From: Candidatus Binatia bacterium
GTDB lineage: Bacteria; Desulfobacterota; Binatia; HRBIN30
NCBI GenBank assembly: GCA_026415395.1
Contig: JAOAHD010000007.1
Span: forward strand, 1,043,972-1,107,971
Length of the DNA: 64,000 nt
Direction: 5' to 3'
Both the position numbers and the translations under genes were made by a program. The notes beneath the pieces were generated by a model. The model made no database searches. It had not been told where the DNA came from and worked only from the letters and a program-made list of their open reading frames with translations. Of this stretch, positions 43,109-51,064 are shown piece after piece; the stretch's first letter is position 1; the number at the start of each line of letters is the position of its first letter.

Positions 43109-44109
43109 GCGGAAGCCCAGGCGCCACACCAACGCTGTCCCTGGTTGTCCCCGTGTTGAACGAGGAGGAAACGATTCCCGTATTTTACCGAAGGGCAGTT
43201 GCGGCTTTGGAGCAGACAGGGGTGCCATTCGAAATCGTGTTCGTGGACGACGGGAGCCAGGATAACACTTTCGAGACGGCGCGTGCGCTTTCCCAAAGGG
43301 ACCCGCGGGTGAAGATCATCCGGTTTTCGCGCAACTTTGGTCACCAAACTGCCGTAACTGCTGGGCTCCATTACGCCGCCGGTGCAGCGGTTGCGGTGAT
43401 TGATGGTGACCTCCAAGACCCTCCCGAATTTGTTCCGCGCCTCTTCGAGAAATGGAAAGAAGGATACGAGGTTGTTTACGCGGTTCGTCGCAGTCGCAAG
43501 GAGAATGTGTTCAAGCGCGCGGCCTATCGCTTGTTTTACCGCCTGCTGCGGCGGCTGTCTTACATTGATATCCCGCTCGACTCGGGGGATTTTGCAATCA
43601 TGGATCGGCGCGTGGTCGATCAACTCAACGCCATGCCGGAACGAAACCGATTTGTTCGCGGGATCCGCGCCTGGGTGGGGTTTCGGCAAATTGGTCTCGA
43701 GTACGATCGCGATGCGCGGTTCGCAGGCGAATCCAAGTACTCGCTGAGCAAACTTTTCCGCCTCGCCTATGACGGACTCATCTCGTACTCTTACGTGCCT
43801 TTGCGGCTTGCCACTCAATTCGGCTTTGTGATTAGCGCTGTGGCGTTTGGCTTGATCCTTTATCTTTTAGTATTGCGCATTGTCTACGGTGAGCGGCTCG
43901 TAACCGGTTGGACTTCCACGGTTGTCGTCATCCTGTTTTTGGGGGGAATCCAGCTCCTCTCGCTGGGGATCTTGGGGGAATACGTTGGACGGATTTTCGA
44001 TGAGGTAAAGCGTCGGCCGCTTTACGTGGTGCGGGAGACGGTCGGATTCGAACGTAGTCCACATGTGGTCGAGGTCGACGCACCGGTTCGTAAGGCGTCG
44101 CACACGTAG
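43105..44109 (+). CDS. GT2 polyprenyl-phosphate glycosyltransferase (DPM synthase/GtrB-like)
   Basis: ATG 43105 overlaps the membrane glycosyltransferase stop by four bases. The 334-residue protein has the GT2 core LSLVVPVLNEEETIPVFY, FVDDGSQDNTF, VIDGDLQDPPEFVP and two C-terminal membrane segments (FVISAVAFGLILYLLVL and VVVILFLGGIQLL). It is expected to transfer a sugar to undecaprenyl phosphate. Coupling with the GT39-like gene suggests it makes that enzyme's donor. A second enzyme of this type lies at 54876. Confidence 0.92.
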   Translation: MSGSPGATPTLSLVVPVLNEEETIPVFYRRAVAALEQTGVPFEIVFVDDGSQDNTFETARALSQRDPRVKIIRFSRNFGHQTAVTAGLHYAAGAAVAVIDGDLQDPPEFVPRLFEKWKEGYEVVYAVRRSRKENVFKRAAYRLFYRLLRRLSYIDIPLDSGDFAIMDRRVVDQLNAMPERNRFVRGIRAWVGFRQIGLEYDRDARFAGESKYSLSKLFRLAYDGLISYSYVPLRLATQFGFVISAVAFGLILYLLVLRIVYGERLVTGWTSTVVVILFLGGIQLLSLGILGEYVGRIFDEVKRRPLYVVRETVGFERSPHVVEVDAPVRKASHT

Positions 44110-44116
44110 GGAACGG

Positions 44117-44860
44117 ATGGAGCAAGCGTTTTACGAGGAATACGCCCAAATCGAGGCGGTGCATTGGTGGTTCGAAGGCCGCCGGGCGATCTTTCATGCA
44201 CTGTTAAGTCGTTTGCCGCTGCAACGGGAAGCGTTGCTTGTCGACCTGGGGTGTGGCACCGGGGCAAACTTGGCCTTTTTGTCGAGGTATGGGCGAGTCA
44301 TTGGATTGGACTGGGGTGCAGCAGCCGCACGGTATTCACGGCAGCGAACTTCGCTTCCCGTTTTGCGTGGGGATGTGCAAGCACTGCCCTTGCGTAGCGG
44401 CTCAGTCGACTTAGTGACTGCGTTCGACCTCATCGAGCACATCGACGACGACAAAAGTTGCGTGGCAGAAATGGCCCGGGTCGTTCGTCCCGGCGGCTAC
44501 GTGCTCGTGACTGTTCCGGCATTCCCCTGGATGTGGGGCAGGCAGGACGTGATCAACCACCACAAGCGGCGTTATCGTGCGAAGGAGCTCGTGCACTTGT
44601 TTGACGTGACAGGTTTAGAAATTCGTCGGCTCACATACCTGAATACATTCTTATTCCCGGTGGTTGCTGCGGTGCGGATCGCTCGTCGCATCGTTCCGGA
44701 GAGGAATGGTGAGTTGGTCTCTGATTTTTCGATGACGAAGCCGGGCCGGCTCAATGACTTTTTGGCCAAGCTATTCTCGCTCGAAGCGCCCTTGATTGCG
44801 CGCATGAACTTACCCGTTGGGGTTTCGCTGTTGTGCTTGGCCCAGCGGCCGGTAAAGTAA
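44117..44860 (+). CDS. SAM-dependent methyltransferase
   Basis: The 247-residue product has motif I LVDLGCGTGANLAFLS, VIGLDWGAAAARYSR, and motif LVTAFDLIEHIDDDKSC of class I methyltransferases, with RVVRPGGYVLVTVPAFPW later. ATG 44117 is preferred. A longer in-frame version begins in the preceding gene. The C-terminal region has hydrophobic segments (TYLNTFLFPVVAAVRIARR), as in methyltransferases next to GtrB-like enzymes, so it may act near the membrane on a lipid-linked sugar. Target unknown. Confidence 0.88.
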   Translation: MEQAFYEEYAQIEAVHWWFEGRRAIFHALLSRLPLQREALLVDLGCGTGANLAFLSRYGRVIGLDWGAAAARYSRQRTSLPVLRGDVQALPLRSGSVDLVTAFDLIEHIDDDKSCVAEMARVVRPGGYVLVTVPAFPWMWGRQDVINHHKRRYRAKELVHLFDVTGLEIRRLTYLNTFLFPVVAAVRIARRIVPERNGELVSDFSMTKPGRLNDFLAKLFSLEAPLIARMNLPVGVSLLCLAQRPVK

Positions 44861-44868
44861 GCTGACCC

Positions 44869-45453
44869 ATGAGAGTGAGCTGGCGCGCAGCACTCTGGTA
44901 CCTCACATTCCACACCGTCTACGGGTTCGTGAAGTACCTGCCCATGCTCAGCGGCGATGTTCTCCGCTGGCTGGTGCTGAAACTCTTTCTGCGCCGGATC
45001 GAGGGTTGGGTGTGGTTTCGCGACAACGTAACCATATGGTTTCCCGAGGGCGTGAGCATTGGGAAGGGAAGCATGGTCGGGGAAAATTGCTTCTTGGACG
45101 GCTATGGCGGGCTGACCATCGGCCGCAACGTGCTGATCGCGCACAACACCTCCCTGATTGCTGAGGATCATGGATACGCGACCCGCCGGGTGCCGATTCG
45201 ATTTCAACCGAAGACCGCGGCTCCCATCATCGTTGAAGACGACGTTTGGATCGGTTGCGGCGTGCGTGTGTTGAAAGGGGTGCGGATCGGCACGGGAGCG
45301 ATTGTTGCCGCAGGGGCTGTGGTCACCCGCGATGTTCCCCCATATGCCATCGTAGGCGGGGTGCCTGCACGGGTCTTAGGGATGCGCCCTGACGATCTCA
45401 GCGAGGATCCCGCCGCCCTTGCGAGCGCCGCATTGGCACGACATTCTGCGTGA
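44869..45453 (+). CDS. Hexapeptide-repeat (LbH) acyltransferase
   Basis: The 194-residue protein has an N-terminal amphipathic segment (RAALWYLTFHTVYGFVKYLP) and then the left-handed beta-helix repeats of the maltose/serine acetyltransferase type (VSIGKGSMVGENCFLDG, VRVLKGVRIGTGAIVAAGAV, PYAIVGGVPARVLG). It probably O- or N-acetylates a sugar, perhaps the amino sugar made by the DegT-type enzyme. It is eight bases after the methyltransferase and overlaps the next GT4 gene by four bases. Confidence 0.92.
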   Translation: MRVSWRAALWYLTFHTVYGFVKYLPMLSGDVLRWLVLKLFLRRIEGWVWFRDNVTIWFPEGVSIGKGSMVGENCFLDGYGGLTIGRNVLIAHNTSLIAEDHGYATRRVPIRFQPKTAAPIIVEDDVWIGCGVRVLKGVRIGTGAIVAAGAVVTRDVPPYAIVGGVPARVLGMRPDDLSEDPAALASAALARHSA

Positions 45454-46529
45454 CTCCGAGAACACCACTTCGGATCGGCTTGGTCATTGGCCAGCTCACA
45501 CGTGGTGGGGCCGAAGGACAACTGGCGCAACTTGCCGCCAGGCTCGACCGTTCGAAGTTTGAACCACGTGTCTATGTTCTCTCGAGTGCTGACGAACCAT
45601 GGGGCAGTTGGCTCCGTGACCACCAAGTGCCCTGCACGAAAATCTCGGGGCCAGCGGCGTTGCGAGCGTGGCGCTTGGCGCAAGCGCTGGTTCGCGATCG
45701 CATTCACCTGGTGCACGCCTGGCTGTACTTGGCAAATCCTGTGGCTGCATTCGCGGCACGTCGGGCTGGGGTGCCGCTGGTCACGGCCGCCCGCAACTGC
45801 AAGGTACAGAGCCGTAGGTCTCGGTGGGCGAATGCCCTCGCTTTTAGGATAAGCCGGCAGATTGTGGTGAACTCGCAGGACGTGGCTGATTACATTCGCC
45901 TGCATTATTGGGCGCCGCGCGAGCGAATCGTGGTGGTCCGCAACGGCATCGACACCGAGCGCTTTCGCCCCGCTTCCCAGCGATCGCTCGAGCGCCCCGT
46001 TGTGGTGACAGCAGGGAGGTTGGTGGAGCAAAAAAATCACGCACTCTTCTTGCGTGCGGCGGCCGTGGTGCGGAGCAAGCTTCCGCAGGTTTCGTTCGCC
46101 GTTGCTGGCGATGGACCTTTACGGGAAATGTTGGAGCAGCTCGCTGGTTCTCTAGGAGTAAGAGAGCACGTGACATTTCTCGGCGAGCGCGGTGACTTAG
46201 AGTCGGTTTTCCGTGAGGCCCACGTGTTTTGGCTCACCTCTCGGTGGGAAGGGATGCCCAATGTTTTACTGGAGGCGATGGCGAGTGGCTTGCCGGTGGT
46301 TGCCACTGAAGTCGGCGGCTGCCGGGAAGTTGTCGGCGACAGCCTTGGGGGTGCGTTGGTTCCGGTGGATAGCATAGCCGGCTTTGTCGAAAACACTGTA
46401 CGTTGGCTCACCTCGGCAGAAAAGTTTTTTTGCGCAGCGCAAGCAGCGCGCCAGCGTGCCGAGGAGTTCGCTCTTCCACGGATGGTTGCAAGGATGGAGA
46501 AATTGTACCACGAGATACTCGAGCAATGA
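45450..46529 (+). CDS. GT4-family glycosyltransferase
   Basis: GTG 45450 overlaps the acetyltransferase stop. The 359-residue GT-B enzyme has the acceptor lobe LRIGLVIGQLTRGGAEGQLAQ, the donor lobe PVVVTAGRLVEQKNHALFL and the EX7E-type region NVLLEAMASGLPVVATEVG. It overlaps the following GT2 gene by four bases (ATGA). It is expected to act on the cytoplasmic face. Donor specificity is unknown. Confidence 0.92.
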   Translation: MTPRTPLRIGLVIGQLTRGGAEGQLAQLAARLDRSKFEPRVYVLSSADEPWGSWLRDHQVPCTKISGPAALRAWRLAQALVRDRIHLVHAWLYLANPVAAFAARRAGVPLVTAARNCKVQSRRSRWANALAFRISRQIVVNSQDVADYIRLHYWAPRERIVVVRNGIDTERFRPASQRSLERPVVVTAGRLVEQKNHALFLRAAAVVRSKLPQVSFAVAGDGPLREMLEQLAGSLGVREHVTFLGERGDLESVFREAHVFWLTSRWEGMPNVLLEAMASGLPVVATEVGGCREVVGDSLGGALVPVDSIAGFVENTVRWLTSAEKFFCAAQAARQRAEEFALPRMVARMEKLYHEILEQ

Positions 46530-47572
46530 CTGCCTGGCCGTTTGTCTCCGTCGTGATTCCGATGCGTAACGAGGGCAAGCACATCGCGCGCTGCCTCGAT
46601 TCGATCTTCGCGCAGGACTACCCGCGGGATCGCTTCGAGGTCATTGTCGTCGATGGCGACTCGGATGACGACTCTCCCAAGGTTCTGGCCGGCTACGGTA
46701 ACAAGATCCGGGTGCTTCGCAATGCGGCACGAATCGTTCCCACCGCGCTGAACATTGGCATCCGAGCTGCGCGGGGTGAAATTATCGCACGCGTCGATGC
46801 ACACACTGTGCTCGAGCCCGACTACCTACGCTGCGGCGTAGAGGCCTTGCTGCAAACTGGAGCAGACAACGTCGGAGGGCCGATGCGAACTGCAGGCGGG
46901 GGGCCGGTGGCACAGGCCATCGCTCGGGCCATGGATTCTCGCTTCGGCATCGGGGCGTACTTTCATTTTGCCCAGGCCGATCGCGAGGTGGATACGGTGT
47001 ATATGGGGATGTGGCCGCGAAAGACCTTTGAACGGGTTGGCCTTTTCGATGAAGAGCTCGTGCGCAACCAAGACGATGAGCTCAATTACCGAATCCGAAA
47101 GCTCGGCGGCAAAGTCTATTTGTCCGTAGCAATGCGCTCGTTGTATCAAAACCGCGAGAGCTACCGAGCCTTGGCCCGGCAGTTTTTCGAATACGGCAAG
47201 TGGAAAGTTCGCGTGCTGCAGAAACACCCGAGTCAGATGAGCTGGCGGCATTTTGTCCCCCCTACGTTGGTTGCCGCGGTAGTTTCGTCACTCTGCGCAG
47301 CGACGGTTTGGCCTGCCAGTCTCTATTTTACCGGCAGCGTACTAGGCTCGTACGGGCTAGCAGTGGCGGCAGCCGCGGGGGCGGTGGCGCGTAAGCACGG
47401 TACAGGTCTCGCGCCGCGAGTGGCTTGGGCGTTCGTGGTCATGCATTGGAGCTGGGGTGGTGGATTTTTATGGGGACTGCTGCGCTTTGGGCACCGTTGG
47501 TTCCAACCGGAGAACCCACCGCCGCAGCTGGGTCCACAACAGGTACCCGTGGGCGCTGCAGCGACCGGTTGA
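46526..47572 (+). CDS. GT2-family glycosyltransferase (ExoA-like)
   Basis: The 348-residue protein from ATG 46526 has the GT-A core: VSVVIPMRNEGKHIARCL, VIVVDGDSDDDSPK, IIARVDAHTVLEPDYL and the acceptor segment NQDDELNYRIRKLGG with the ED-type acid. Three hydrophobic segments lie in the C-terminal 80 residues (VAAVVSSLCAATVWP and following). The layout is like the succinoglycan ExoA family. It overlaps the GT4 gene upstream by four bases. It is the last transferase before a 147-base gap. Confidence 0.9.
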   Translation: MTAWPFVSVVIPMRNEGKHIARCLDSIFAQDYPRDRFEVIVVDGDSDDDSPKVLAGYGNKIRVLRNAARIVPTALNIGIRAARGEIIARVDAHTVLEPDYLRCGVEALLQTGADNVGGPMRTAGGGPVAQAIARAMDSRFGIGAYFHFAQADREVDTVYMGMWPRKTFERVGLFDEELVRNQDDELNYRIRKLGGKVYLSVAMRSLYQNRESYRALARQFFEYGKWKVRVLQKHPSQMSWRHFVPPTLVAAVVSSLCAATVWPASLYFTGSVLGSYGLAVAAAAGAVARKHGTGLAPRVAWAFVVMHWSWGGGFLWGLLRFGHRWFQPENPPPQLGPQQVPVGAAATG

Positions 47573-47719
47573 TGGCCGCGCAGCTTCTCCAAAATTGAAC
47601 AGTCCTGCAGGTTATGCTTTTGCGGTTGCCCAAGAACTGGGTGGGCGCGAGTAGAATCCGTCGGAGAGCGGCGAGCCTGTTGCGGCCCGAACCACAACTG
47701 GGAATGTGAAGGAGCGAAA

Positions 47720-48658
47720 ATGTATTTGGTGACCGGAGGTGCTGGTTTCATTGGCTCGAACCTCGTGCATGCGTTAGTGGCGCGGGGGGAAAAGGTGCGT
47801 GTCCTGGATAACTTCTCGACGGGCAGTCGGGAAAATTTGGCGTCGGTTGCCGACCGAATCGAGGTGATCGAAGGAGACTTGCGCGACCCAGATACCGTGC
47901 GGGCGGCCGTTCGCGGCGTCCAGTATGTGAGCCATCAGGCTGCGCTACGGTCGGTCCCTCGTTCGGTCGATGATCCCCTCAGCACCGACGCAGTCAATAC
48001 CCACGGAACGTTGCTGCTGTTGGTTGCAGCACGGGATGCCGGAGTGAAGCGGGTGGTGTATGCTTCGTCTTCCTCGGTTTACGGGGATTCCCCTGTTCTT
48101 CCCAAGGAGGAGAATCAAGCTCCGGCGCCGATTTCGCCGTATGCTGTGTCGAAACTTGCGGGGGAATACTACTGCCGCACGTTCACGCGGTTGTATGGTC
48201 TGGAAACCGTGAGCCTACGCTATTTCAACGTGTTCGGCCCCCGACAGAGCCCGGAGTCTAAGTATGCTGCAGTTGTTCCGCTGTTCATCCGCGCCGCACT
48301 GAGGGGCGAAGCGTTGATCATTCATGGCGACGGGGAACAATCGCGCGACTTTACGTACATCGACAACGTTGTCGAGGCGAATCTACTGGCCTGCACGCAA
48401 CCTAACATTGCCGGAGAGGTATTCAACGTTGCCTGCAATGAACGGCACTCGGTTTTGGAAATTGCGCGCCTAGTGGGGGAGCTAGTGGGCCGGACGGTCA
48501 AAATCGAGCACACTGCGCCGCGGGCGGGCGATGTGCGGCATACCCAGGCTTCGATTGAGAAGGCTGCCCGATTGCTCCACTACAGGCCGAAGGTAGGTTT
48601 TGAGGAAGGGATGAGGCGCACAGTCGATTGGTTGCGCCAACAGTTGGAAGCCGCCTAA
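47720..48658 (+). CDS. UDP-sugar 4-epimerase (GalE/WbpP-like SDR)
   Basis: The 312-residue protein has the glycine motif [11 protein letters not shown] at 5-15, SSSSVYGDSPVLPK near 120, and the intact YxxxK catalytic set in PYAVSKLAGEYY. FGPRQSPESKYAAVVPLFI marks the substrate pocket of GlcNAc/GlcNAcA 4-epimerases. It should supply a UDP-galactose- or UDP-GalNAc-type sugar. ATG 47720 has GAAGGAG six bases upstream. It is separated from the preceding glycosyltransferase by 147 bases and seems to end the long locus. Confidence 0.92.
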   Translation: MYLVTGGAGFIGSNLVHALVARGEKVRVLDNFSTGSRENLASVADRIEVIEGDLRDPDTVRAAVRGVQYVSHQAALRSVPRSVDDPLSTDAVNTHGTLLLLVAARDAGVKRVVYASSSSVYGDSPVLPKEENQAPAPISPYAVSKLAGEYYCRTFTRLYGLETVSLRYFNVFGPRQSPESKYAAVVPLFIRAALRGEALIIHGDGEQSRDFTYIDNVVEANLLACTQPNIAGEVFNVACNERHSVLEIARLVGELVGRTVKIEHTAPRAGDVRHTQASIEKAARLLHYRPKVGFEEGMRRTVDWLRQQLEAA

Positions 48659-48806
48659 GAGTCTTCAAACCCTGATCCACAAGGAATCCTTTGCGCGAAG
48701 CGGCCTCATTGAAGCGGCCCTTCATTGCCGGGTCGGTTTGGAAAGACCGAGCACGGCGGCACTCAGCTAGCGGTGGACGGACGATCGTTGTGATAGAGGT
48801 AGAGCA

Positions 48807-49181
48807 ATGCTGCGCGTGCTCTTGGTTGGCTGCGGAGGCTTTCTAGGTTCCGCTTGCCGGTACTTGGTTGCCGGGTGGGTTCAAGGGGCTTTCACCTCTT
48901 TGTTCCCGTGGGGAACCTTGACAGTGAATGCTGTGGGTAGTGTTCTCGTGGGCGTGGTCCTTGCGTTGTCGTTGGAGCGTGGTTGGTTGGGCGTGGAATG
49001 GCGCGTTTTTTTGGCAGTGGGATTTTGCGGCGGGTTCACGACCATGTCTGCATTCGGCTACGAGACCTTTACTTTGATTCGCGAAGGCAGCTTTTGGCTG
49101 GCCGGGTGGAACGTTGTCGCGAACTTTTCCGCCGCGCTGTTTGGCGCTTGGCTTGGCGTGCTGTTGGGGCGTACAATTTAG
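48807..49181 (+). CDS. crcB: Fluoride exporter FluC/CrcB
   Basis: The 124-residue protein has four membrane segments and the family motifs GCGGFLGSACRYL, GTLTVNAVGSVLVGV and GFCGGFTTMSAFGYETF. The usual TTFSTF signature reads TTMSAF here, so the first pore-lining phenylalanine position is Met. It exports F- as a dual-topology homodimer. GAGGTAGAG precedes ATG. A DUF190 protein follows 13 bases later, the usual partner of these channels in many genomes. No fluoride-riboswitch consensus is visible upstream. Confidence 0.93.
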   Translation: MLRVLLVGCGGFLGSACRYLVAGWVQGAFTSLFPWGTLTVNAVGSVLVGVVLALSLERGWLGVEWRVFLAVGFCGGFTTMSAFGYETFTLIREGSFWLAGWNVVANFSAALFGAWLGVLLGRTI

Positions 49182-49194
49182 CGACGGTCGCAAA

Positions 49195-49548
49195 ATGAAA
49201 ATTATCGGGGAAGGAAAGCTGTTGAGAATTTTTGTTGGTGAGGCTGATCATGCAGAGGGCCGCCCGCTTTACGACGCGATCGTGCTCAAAGCGCGCGAAC
49301 TTGGGCTTGCGGGGGCTACGGTGTGGCGCGGAATCGAGAGCTTCGGGGCCAGCAGCCGTATCCACACGGCTCGGGTACTGCGACTGTCGGAGGATCTGCC
49401 GATTGTGATCGAGATCGTGGACGCTGAGGAGAAGATTCGGCAAGCCCTTCCCGCGATCGAAGCGCTGATCGAGCAAAGTGGGGGAGGGGCGTTGGTGACG
49501 TTGGAGAAGGCCGAGATCATCCGCTACACGCCATCAGCAAACAGTTAG
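49195..49548 (+). CDS. DUF190-family PII-like protein
   Basis: ATG 49195 gives 117 residues. The sequence LLRIFVGEADHAEGRPLYDAI and the later ATVWRGIESFGASSRIH match DUF190 proteins, which have a PII-like trimeric fold and adjoin CrcB/FluC genes. It probably modulates fluoride export, though the mechanism is unproven. The gap to crcB is 13 bases. An upstream in-frame ATG lies in the crcB coding region and adds 27 residues of no resemblance. Confidence 0.85.
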   Translation: MKIIGEGKLLRIFVGEADHAEGRPLYDAIVLKARELGLAGATVWRGIESFGASSRIHTARVLRLSEDLPIVIEIVDAEEKIRQALPAIEALIEQSGGGALVTLEKAEIIRYTPSANS

Positions 49549-49690
49549 CCGCAAAGAAGAGGGTCCAAGGGCAACAGTCAGAACTCCCGAATTGATCTTG
49601 GTCCCTTAGCCGCGCTGCAAAGGCCGCCGCGTTGACTTGCGTGGGCCCCGCCGTTAGCGTTGCCGCCGATTCAAACGAGGGGATAGGAAG

Positions 49691-50590
49691 GTGAGTATTC
49701 TCGTTGACAAGAATACGCGTGTAGTGACTCAGGGAATCACTGGAGCAACCGGGCAGTTCCACACTCGGGCTTGCCGGGAATACGGGACGCAGATGGTTGC
49801 CGGCGTCACTCCCGGTAAGGGCGGCTCGGATTTCGAGGGCATTCCGATTTTCGATACAGTCGAACAAGCGGTGCGAGCGACCGGTGCCGATGCATCGGTG
49901 ATTTACGTGCCGCCGCCGTTTGCGGCTGATGCAATCATGGAGGCAGCGGACGCGGGTTTGCGGCTCGTGGTGTGCATTACCGAGGGAATTCCGGTGATGG
50001 ACATGGTCCGGGTGAAGCGGTATCTCGCAGGCAAGAAAACGCGGCTGATCGGTCCAAATTGCCCCGGAGTCATCACACCTGGCGAGTGTAAGATTGGAAT
50101 CATGCCGGGGTACATTCATCGGCCAGGCACGATCGGGGTGGTCTCTCGCAGTGGCACGCTGACTTACGAAGCGGTTCACCAGCTCACCCAGCTCGGTCTG
50201 GGGCAGTCTACGTGCGTCGGCATCGGGGGGGACCCGGTCGCGGGGACCGGCTTCATTGAAATTTTGGAGATGTTCGAGCAAGACCCCGGCACCGAAGGCG
50301 TGATCTTGATTGGGGAGATTGGCGGCTCTGCGGAAGAAGAGGCCGCGGAGTATGTCAGGAACAATATGAGCAAGCCCGTTGTGGGGTTCGTCGCTGGAGC
50401 AACTGCGCCTCCTGGCAAGCGCATGGGGCATGCGGGGGCAATCATCTCCGGTGGCAAAGGAACCGCCGCGGAAAAGTTCCGGGCGTTCGAGGCCGCCGGC
50501 ATGTTCGTCGCAAGAAGCCCGGCCGAACTTGGCAGCACCATGAAGCGTGCTTTGGAAGAGAAGGGCAAAGCGTCATCTGCTGCGCGTTGA
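49691..50590 (+). CDS. sucD: Succinyl-CoA synthetase alpha subunit
   Basis: The 299-residue protein (GTG 49691, AGGAAG upstream) has the CoA-binding fold [19 protein letters not shown] and the phosphohistidine motif [16 protein letters not shown] with His247. It is the nucleotide-independent alpha half of the TCA-cycle enzyme. The beta subunit gene sucC is not adjacent: DUF190 and crcB lie upstream and ndk downstream, so the usual sucCD pair is split. The 142-base gap upstream holds an imperfect inverted repeat but no clear terminator. Confidence 0.95.
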   Translation: MSILVDKNTRVVTQGITGATGQFHTRACREYGTQMVAGVTPGKGGSDFEGIPIFDTVEQAVRATGADASVIYVPPPFAADAIMEAADAGLRLVVCITEGIPVMDMVRVKRYLAGKKTRLIGPNCPGVITPGECKIGIMPGYIHRPGTIGVVSRSGTLTYEAVHQLTQLGLGQSTCVGIGGDPVAGTGFIEILEMFEQDPGTEGVILIGEIGGSAEEEAAEYVRNNMSKPVVGFVAGATAPPGKRMGHAGAIISGGKGTAAEKFRAFEAAGMFVARSPAELGSTMKRALEEKGKASSAAR

Positions 50591-50622
50591 TGCGCTGGCT
50601 GCGGAGGTCCGGAGACTCGACG

Positions 50623-51039
50623 ATGCGAGAGCGAACGTTATCGATCATTAAGCCTGACGCTGTGAAAAAAATGGTGATTGGTGAGATCGTGCGCCGCTTC
50701 GAGGCGGCTGGGCTGCGGATCGCTGCGGCGAAGATGTTGTGGCTTTCGCCGGACACTGCAGCGCGCTTCTACGCGGTTCACCGTGAGCGCCCCTTTTACC
50801 AGGACTTGGTGCGGTTCATGTCCTCGGGCCCGGTTTTCGTCGCTGTGCTAGAGGGCGAAAATGCGATCGCTCGTAACCGTGAAATCATGGGTCCGACGGA
50901 TTCCAAAAAAGCCCCGAAAGGCACCATCCGGGGTGACTTCGGGACCGACGTAGAAAAAAACGCGGTTCACGGCTCCGATAGCCCTGAAACCGCGAAGTGG
51001 GAAATTGCGTTCTTCTTTAGCGAATCCGAAATTTACTGA
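50623..51039 (+). CDS. ndk: Nucleoside diphosphate kinase
   Basis: The 138-residue protein (ATG 50623) begins [22 protein letters not shown] and has the phosphohistidine His116 in [20 protein letters not shown]. It is full-length for bacterial Ndk and keeps the [22 protein letters not shown] region. It equalises nucleoside triphosphate pools, including the NTPs used for activated sugars. It lies 32 bases after sucD. Its end overlaps the possible longer rlmN start. Confidence 0.97.
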   Translation: MRERTLSIIKPDAVKKMVIGEIVRRFEAAGLRIAAAKMLWLSPDTAARFYAVHRERPFYQDLVRFMSSGPVFVAVLEGENAIARNREIMGPTDSKKAPKGTIRGDFGTDVEKNAVHGSDSPETAKWEIAFFFSESEIY

Positions 51040-51064
51040 TGCGGCTTGCGCGGACCGTCCGGCG

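Noticed and set aside
48733-48750. Seven-base-pair hairpin with GGAA loop upstream of crcB
   Set aside because: It does not match the fluoride riboswitch consensus and has no T-run. Might be an RNA element but is too small to claim.
49561-49605. Imperfect inverted repeat GGGTCCAAG / CTTGGTCCC before sucD
   Set aside because: A nine-base stem with one mismatch and a 27-base loop, no T-run: not a convincing terminator.
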